Assembly: GCF_013393345.1 (NCBI RefSeq) | Contig: NZ_QJRF01000061.1 | Span: 372,001-436,000, forward strand | Origin: Pseudomonas taiwanensis | Lineage (GTDB): Bacteria; Pseudomonadota; Gammaproteobacteria; Pseudomonadales; Pseudomonadaceae | Direction of reading: 5' to 3' | DNA: 64,000 bases | Shown here: positions 59,634 through 64,000 of the stretch, in pieces | Position numbering within the stretch: position 1 is the first letter of the stretch | Layout: each line of letters begins with the position of its first letter | Made by a program: the position numbers and the translations under genes | The notes under the pieces: model-generated | The model's database searches: none | What the model was told of the DNA's origin: nothing | What the model saw: only the letters and a program-made list of their open reading frames with translations

Positions 59634-60575
59634 TCACCCCAACAAGAACCGCATCGCATCCGCCGCGCTCTGCTGCGGAATCTCTTCCATGGGGACATGC
59701 CCCACGCCCGGATAGGTCTTCACCTGGATGCCCGGTAGATCGCGCTGCCACAGCGGCACGTGCTTCGGCGAAATCCAGCGATCCTTCTCGCCCCACAGCA
59801 GCAGGGTCGGCGCCTTGATCTGTGCCACGCGCTCGCCGGTACCGTCCAGCTCCTCCTGGTTGACCTTCAGCAGCACCCGGAAGATGTCCATCATTGCCCG
59901 GCGGTTACCGGGGCGGCGGCTCAGGTCGTAGTAACGGTCCACCACGCCCGGCTTGATCCGACCCGGTTCGCCGTAGACCTCCTTGATGCCCTGGGCGATC
60001 AGTGCCCTCGGCATCCACAGCGGCATGGCCAGGGTGGCACCGGGAAGCGCGGCGGAGGCGATCATCCAGGGCACCTTGCGCATCTGGTAGCCGGCCGGGT
60101 CGATCAGCACCAGTTTGTCGACGCGTTGCGGCTGGGTCAGGGCGAAGTTCCAGGCGATGTAGCCGCCCAGGGAGTTCCCGGCAATGGAGGCCCTGGTCAC
60201 GCCCAGGTAATCCAGCAGCAGGCCGAGGATGCCGATCATGCGTTCGGCCGAGTAGTCGCCGCCGCGCTTGGGCCCGGTGAGACCGAAGCCCGGCACGTCG
60301 AAGCGAATGATGCGGTAATGCGGGGCGAAGGCCTCGACCCAACCGTCCCAGGTGTGCAGGGAAGCCACCACACCATGAATCATCACCAGGGCCGGTTTGT
60401 CGCGACTGCCCTCGTCACGGTAGTGGACGTTGAAACCATCCAGCTCGATGAAACGCGAACCGCTGTCGGCGCTGGCATAGCGCGCCTTGAGGCGGTCGAG
60501 CGGCAGGGAGCCGAAACCCAGGCGGGCGAAACCGGCGGCTAGCGGCGGCGACAGCGGCAAGCTGGATGCGGACAT
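59634..60575 (-). CDS. Alpha/beta hydrolase
   Basis: 313 aa. Nucleophile elbow GNSLGGYIAWN (Ser), oxyanion HGVVASLHTWDGW, acid GEKDRWISP and His in GVGHVPMEE. Serine hydrolase of the lipase/esterase or C-C hydrolase type. Start at 60575 with GAGG. The TetR gene lies upstream on the same strand, about 90 bp away, and may control it. Substrate unknown. Confidence 0.9.
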   Translation of the reverse strand: MSASSLPLSPPLAAGFARLGFGSLPLDRLKARYASADSGSRFIELDGFNVHYRDEGSRDKPALVMIHGVVASLHTWDGWVEAFAPHYRIIRFDVPGFGLTGPKRGGDYSAERMIGILGLLLDYLGVTRASIAGNSLGGYIAWNFALTQPQRVDKLVLIDPAGYQMRKVPWMIASAALPGATLAMPLWMPRALIAQGIKEVYGEPGRIKPGVVDRYYDLSRRPGNRRAMMDIFRVLLKVNQEELDGTGERVAQIKAPTLLLWGEKDRWISPKHVPLWQRDLPGIQVKTYPGVGHVPMEEIPQQSAADAMRFLLG

Positions 60576-60664
60576 GCGGGGGCACCTCGTGATTGTTGTT
60601 GTCGAAGGCCTATCACAGCACGCGGCCCCGATGACCGCGCCCAACCTAGGATGTGTCCGTTGCG

Positions 60665-61327
60665 CTAAGCCGTGCGTGGGCGCAGCGCGGCGATCAGCAG
60701 ATCCCCCAGTACCGTCTTGGCCCGCTCGATCCCGCTGGCGGAGGCGGCGCTGGCGAGCAGTTCCAGGGAGGCCGCCTCCATCGCCCAGATCAGCGCACGA
60801 TAGGTCAGCGGATCACGCGCTTCGCCTTCGCCATGCAGGCGTTCGGCGAGCAGGCGGCCCATTTCCTCGTGGGCACGCTGGCGATGGCTGGCGAGGGGAG
60901 AATCGGCGCGCAGGGCTTCTTCCTGCATCAGGCGGATGATGGGGCCAACGGCGAGGTGGTAGTCGAAGAACCGCGCCACCATGCCGCGCAGCCAGGCGTC
61001 GGCGCTGCCGGCATCGCCCTGCATCTCGCGAAAGCGCGCCAGCAGCAGGACGACGGCCGTGCGGTAGATGCTTTCCAGCACATCCATCTTGTTCGCGAAG
61101 TACTTGTAGAACGTCCGCCGGGACACCTGGGCGGCGTCCAGCAGGTCGTTCACCGTGGTTTCGGCAATGCCCTTGCGGGCGAACACCGGGATCGCCGCCA
61201 GCTGGATATTGGCCCGCAGCAGGTGCCCCACCAGCGGCCCTTCGCCTTCGCCCTGCTGGCGCACGGCATTGAAACCGCCCAGGTCCTCGAACACCGCGCG
61301 TACGGCGCCCTGCTCGCTCGTTTCCAT
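60665..61327 (-). CDS. TetR-family regulator
   Basis: 220 aa. HTH with VFARKGIAETTVNDLLDAAQ and VSRRTFYKYFANKMDVLE; a C-terminal ligand domain lacking distinctive motifs. Start at 61327 with GGGAAGCGGG upstream; the frame to 61366 is less likely. It precedes the alpha/beta hydrolase gene on the same strand, a plausible target, and is divergent from the secreted unknown at 61418. Confidence 0.9.
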   Translation of the reverse strand: METSEQGAVRAVFEDLGGFNAVRQQGEGEGPLVGHLLRANIQLAAIPVFARKGIAETTVNDLLDAAQVSRRTFYKYFANKMDVLESIYRTAVVLLLARFREMQGDAGSADAWLRGMVARFFDYHLAVGPIIRLMQEEALRADSPLASHRQRAHEEMGRLLAERLHGEGEARDPLTYRALIWAMEAASLELLASAASASGIERAKTVLGDLLIAALRPRTA

Positions 61328-61417
61328 CAGCCCGCTTCCCCAACCAAGGCGCGGGTGACGGCGCATTGCGGCCTCGCTACTCTTGGCCGGCCCTTCCCCG
61401 CAGGATTGTCCAGATCG

Positions 61418-62278
61418 ATGACGCTATCACGCCCCCTGCTCTGGCCGCTGGCCATCCTTTTGCTGGTTTTCGCCCTGCGCGCGCCGGCCGCCGAGCTTTT
61501 CTACCTGGGGCAGAAGATCCCGGACATCCAGCGCCCCTGGTCCAGCGCCGACTACCACCAGTTGATCCAGGCCCTGCAGAAAATCGATACCACCCAGGTC
61601 AACGCCCTGCCGCGGCGCAGCGGCGAGTTCACCGGTCCCATCTACACGCGCATGGTCAGCGAGGCGAACTTCAAGCCGCAGTTGAACATCTACGCGCCAC
61701 TGGAGCTGCGGCAGAACGAGGCGCGCGAAGTGCTCTTCCAGCTCAAGGAGCTGATGCGCCTGTACTTCGACTTCAAGGCCGCACAACAACCCTACGGTGC
61801 CGAGGCGCTGGGCCTGATGACCTATTCCCTGCGCCAACAGGCCATCCTCTTCACCCTTACGGTGGAGTTCTGGATGACGCTTTCCGAGAAGGAACAGACC
61901 AGCCAGATTCGCCTTCAGGGCCTGCAGGAAACCAAGGCCGCCGCCGCCATGCTGGCTTCCAGCGCGCTGGACTACCTGGGCCTGACTCGCCAGTTCAATC
62001 GTGAGGACCTGGTGCTCTACAGCGCCGAACTGGCCAAGCAATTGCCGGAGCTGTTCGTGCACTTGCCGGCGGATGTGCGTGGGCAACTGCTGGCGCGGGT
62101 GGCCGAGTTGGCGGAGAAGCATCGATACGATGAGGTGCGCGCGAACATGGCCGACCTGCTGCCGGTGCTGGTCAGCATCCAGCAGGACGTGGATGCCCAG
62201 TTGGCCAAGCCCGTTCCGACAAAACCGGCCGGGCCGGCACTCGACCTCTCGGTACCGCCAGCGGCCTCAGCGCAGTAG
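61418..62278 (+). CDS. Secreted or periplasmic protein of unknown function
   Basis: 286 aa with a signal peptide (LLWPLAILLLVFALRAPAAE). The mature part is helical and polar (YHQLIQALQKIDTTQVNALP, LQGLQETKAAAAMLASSALD) with no recognised motif and a Pro/Ala-rich tail. The ATG at 61418 has AGGATTG upstream. The stop overlaps the convergent MalT-like gene by 12 bp. Confidence 0.8.
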   Translation: MTLSRPLLWPLAILLLVFALRAPAAELFYLGQKIPDIQRPWSSADYHQLIQALQKIDTTQVNALPRRSGEFTGPIYTRMVSEANFKPQLNIYAPLELRQNEAREVLFQLKELMRLYFDFKAAQQPYGAEALGLMTYSLRQQAILFTLTVEFWMTLSEKEQTSQIRLQGLQETKAAAAMLASSALDYLGLTRQFNREDLVLYSAELAKQLPELFVHLPADVRGQLLARVAELAEKHRYDEVRANMADLLPVLVSIQQDVDAQLAKPVPTKPAGPALDLSVPPAASAQ

Positions 62279-64000
62279 ACCGAGCGCCTTGGCCCGGGCC
62301 ACCGCCTGGGTACGGCGCTCCACGCCAAGCTTGCTGTTGATGTGGCGGGCGTGGCTTTTCACCGTATGCAGGGAAATGAACAGGCGCTCGCTGATCTCCT
62401 GGTTGGAGCAGCCCTGGGCGATCAGTTGCAGCACCGCCAGTTCCCGCGAACTCAATGCCTCGGCGGCACCGGCATCCACCGGAAGCACAACCTCGGCACC
62501 CGGCAGCAGGTCGAGCAACTCCCGCACTGTGTCCGGCGAGCGGGTCGCCAGTTGCTCACGCAACCACTGCGGATGCTGTTCCAGCAATTCCCGATAAGGC
62601 AGCAGGGCACCGCTTTGCAGGGTTTCCAGGGCACGATCGAGCAAGGCCGCCGCTTCTCGCTCGCGACTGGAGCGCAGCAGGCTCACCAGTTGCAGGCGAG
62701 CCCCCAACGCCACATGCATGATTCCCTGGCTTTCGGACTTCTCCAGCAAGGCCCGGAGCCGTGTCTCTGCTTCGGCAGCCTTGCCTTGCGCCCGGCACAA
62801 CGCAGCCGATTGCTGCTCGATGCAGAGCGGTAGCAACGGGTGGAACTCCGGCGCCGCGGCCGCCTGTTCGCCCGCATAGGTTTCTTCGAGGCGCGGCAGC
62901 CAGGCTTCCGCCAGTTCGAGCTGCCCCTGCGCCAGCCAGAGTTCGCATTTGGACAGGGTGATCATCGCCAGGTAATACACCGGCGGGACGTCCCAGATGT
63001 GCATCAGCCGCTCAGCCTCGGCCAGTTGCGCGAACGCGGCGGCGAAACGCCCTTCGCGCCCTTCGAGAGCGGCGAGGGCGCAGTGCCCGATCAACAGGCT
63101 GATATCGCGGCAGGCACGGGCTTCGGCGATGCCCGACTGCAGGCTGACGCGCGCGGCCTGATGCTCCATGCGCATGCACAGCAGGAAGCCCTGGTAGAGC
63201 ATCAGCCGTGCCCTGGCCACACAGGCCCGTGGGACGTCCACACCACGTAGGCGCTCCAGGCCCTTTTGCACTTCGGCCTGGGCCCGCAGCGTTTCGCCCC
63301 GCACCTGCAGGACGCGGGCACGGTCGTAATGGACCAGTGACTCGAACAGCGGATTGGCGCCGCGCTGGGCCATTTCCAGCGCTTCTCGATTGAGGCCACG
63401 GGCGCGCCAGAGATCGCCGCGCACCAGGGCGATGTTGCCCAGCAGGGACAGGCAGAGATGACGCTGGCCGTAGTTTTCCGGCGACAACGCGGTCAGGGCC
63501 TCGGTACAGGAATTCTCCGCGCGCTCGATGTCGCCACGGCCACGGGCGATCAGCCCGTTGATTGCCTGCCATTGCACCAGCAGGCTGCGTTGTTGCGCGG
63601 CGTCCGGTGCTGGCAGGAAGCGCGCCAGATTGCCGGCCAGTTCTTCTGCGGCATCCAGCTGGCAGGCCAGGCCCAGGGCCAGGCTGTAGAGCACGATCAG
63701 GCGCGGCGTACTGGACAGCAGGCTGTCAGGCAAGTCCATCTTCCAGCGCAGCAGCATGGCGATGTTCTGGTTGGCCAGCAGCTGCTCTTCGGACAGGTTC
63801 TGCACCAGCGAGGCCGCCACATCGGGCTGGCCGGCGCGCAAGGCCTGTTCCACCGCTTCATCCAGCAGCCCGCGTGCGCTGAACCAGCGGCAGGCGCGCA
63901 AGTGCATGCCGGAAGGCGTCAGGCTCGGGGTTCCGCGAGTCCGCAACAAGTCGGAGAACAGGTGGTGGTAGCGGAACCATTGGCCCTGCTCATCCAGCGG
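62267..64000 (-). CDS. MalT/LuxR-type ATP-dependent transcriptional regulator, 5' truncated by the window
   Basis: The C-terminal 577 residues are visible; the frame runs out of the window at 64000. It starts with WFRYHHLFSDLL, typical of the end of the MalT ATPase half, then TPR-like repeats for about 450 residues, and a C-terminal LuxR HTH (LSSRELAVLQLIAQGCSNQE, RLFISLHTVKSHARHINSKL). Large LuxR regulators of this type control catabolic genes after binding an inducer and ATP. The N-terminal P-loop domain lies beyond the window. Confidence 0.9.
   Translation of the reverse strand, partial: PLDEQGQWFRYHHLFSDLLRTRGTPSLTPSGMHLRACRWFSARGLLDEAVEQALRAGQPDVAASLVQNLSEEQLLANQNIAMLLRWKMDLPDSLLSSTPRLIVLYSLALGLACQLDAAEELAGNLARFLPAPDAAQQRSLLVQWQAINGLIARGRGDIERAENSCTEALTALSPENYGQRHLCLSLLGNIALVRGDLWRARGLNREALEMAQRGANPLFESLVHYDRARVLQVRGETLRAQAEVQKGLERLRGVDVPRACVARARLMLYQGFLLCMRMEHQAARVSLQSGIAEARACRDISLLIGHCALAALEGREGRFAAAFAQLAEAERLMHIWDVPPVYYLAMITLSKCELWLAQGQLELAEAWLPRLEETYAGEQAAAAPEFHPLLPLCIEQQSAALCRAQGKAAEAETRLRALLEKSESQGIMHVALGARLQLVSLLRSSREREAAALLDRALETLQSGALLPYRELLEQHPQWLREQLATRSPDTVRELLDLLPGAEVVLPVDAGAAEALSSRELAVLQLIAQGCSNQEISERLFISLHTVKSHARHINSKLGVERRTQAVARAKALGLLR

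Overview
The window looks like chromosomal DNA of a Pseudomonas (sensu lato). The evidence is high GC, dense short operons, a FecIR-type iron regulator pair beside a TonB receptor, several Pseudomonas-typical small families (DUF3509, PA2778/PA2779 pair, HopJ-like, DUF1244), and interspersed palindromic intergenic repeats. From memory, gene order in two blocks resembles P. aeruginosa PAO1 (about 13.6-34 kb like PA3415-PA3441, about 35.5-58.4 kb like PA0849-PA0832); this was not checked against a database. No tRNA, rRNA, CRISPR array, transposase or integrase was seen.

Layout. 1-2.4 kb: end of an SDR gene and a C39-like peptidase lipoprotein with its small membrane partner. 2.5-9.7 kb: iron island with an ECF sigma factor, FecR, a ferric-aerobactin-type receptor, and a second operon (DUF3649, PepSY, DUF3325); each has a Fur-box-like site. 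9.9-13 kb: small genes including LexA-boxed yebG and a fatty-acid hydroxylase-like gene whose Shine-Dalgarno sits in a hairpin. 13.6-18 kb: leucine dehydrogenase with a 2-oxoacid dehydrogenase E1alpha/E1beta/E2. 18-28 kb: SirB1 protein, AraC regulator, FAD oxidoreductase with cupin, acyl-CoA-type enzymes, an epoxide-hydrolase-like protein, an aldolase-fold protein, LrgAB and LysR. 28.5-33.5 kb: cupin, flavodoxin, a short LOV photoreceptor, a MerR/LitR-type regulator and the folM-folE-folX operon, whose promoter carries a near-perfect PplR/LitR-type operator. This looks like a light-to-pterin circuit.

33.6-41.3 kb: small genes, a 110-bp tandem repeat, trxB, cysZ, two unrecognised genes, a hairpin-dense gene-free stretch, a glycosyltransferase and DegV. 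41.6-49.7 kb: an ene-reductase and its TetR regulator sharing a 19-bp operator, a peroxidase, SlyD, DUF3565, and an ackA-pta operon. Both encoded proteins keep the fold sequence but have lost many catalytic and nucleotide-binding residues. 49.8-58.4 kb: a CHASE hybrid histidine kinase with three receiver domains joined to a REC-PAS-GGDEF-EAL protein, an OmpA lipoprotein, a glyoxalase-II-like hydrolase and an OruR-like AraC regulator. 58.5-64 kb: two hydrolases, a TetR regulator, a secreted unknown and a truncated MalT/LuxR regulator.

The most interesting points are the apparent co-degeneration of AckA and Pta, the LOV/LitR/fol module with its operator, the SD-sequestering hairpin, the hairpin-dense intergenic stretch at 38.8-39.0 kb and the several families of dispersed palindromic repeats.
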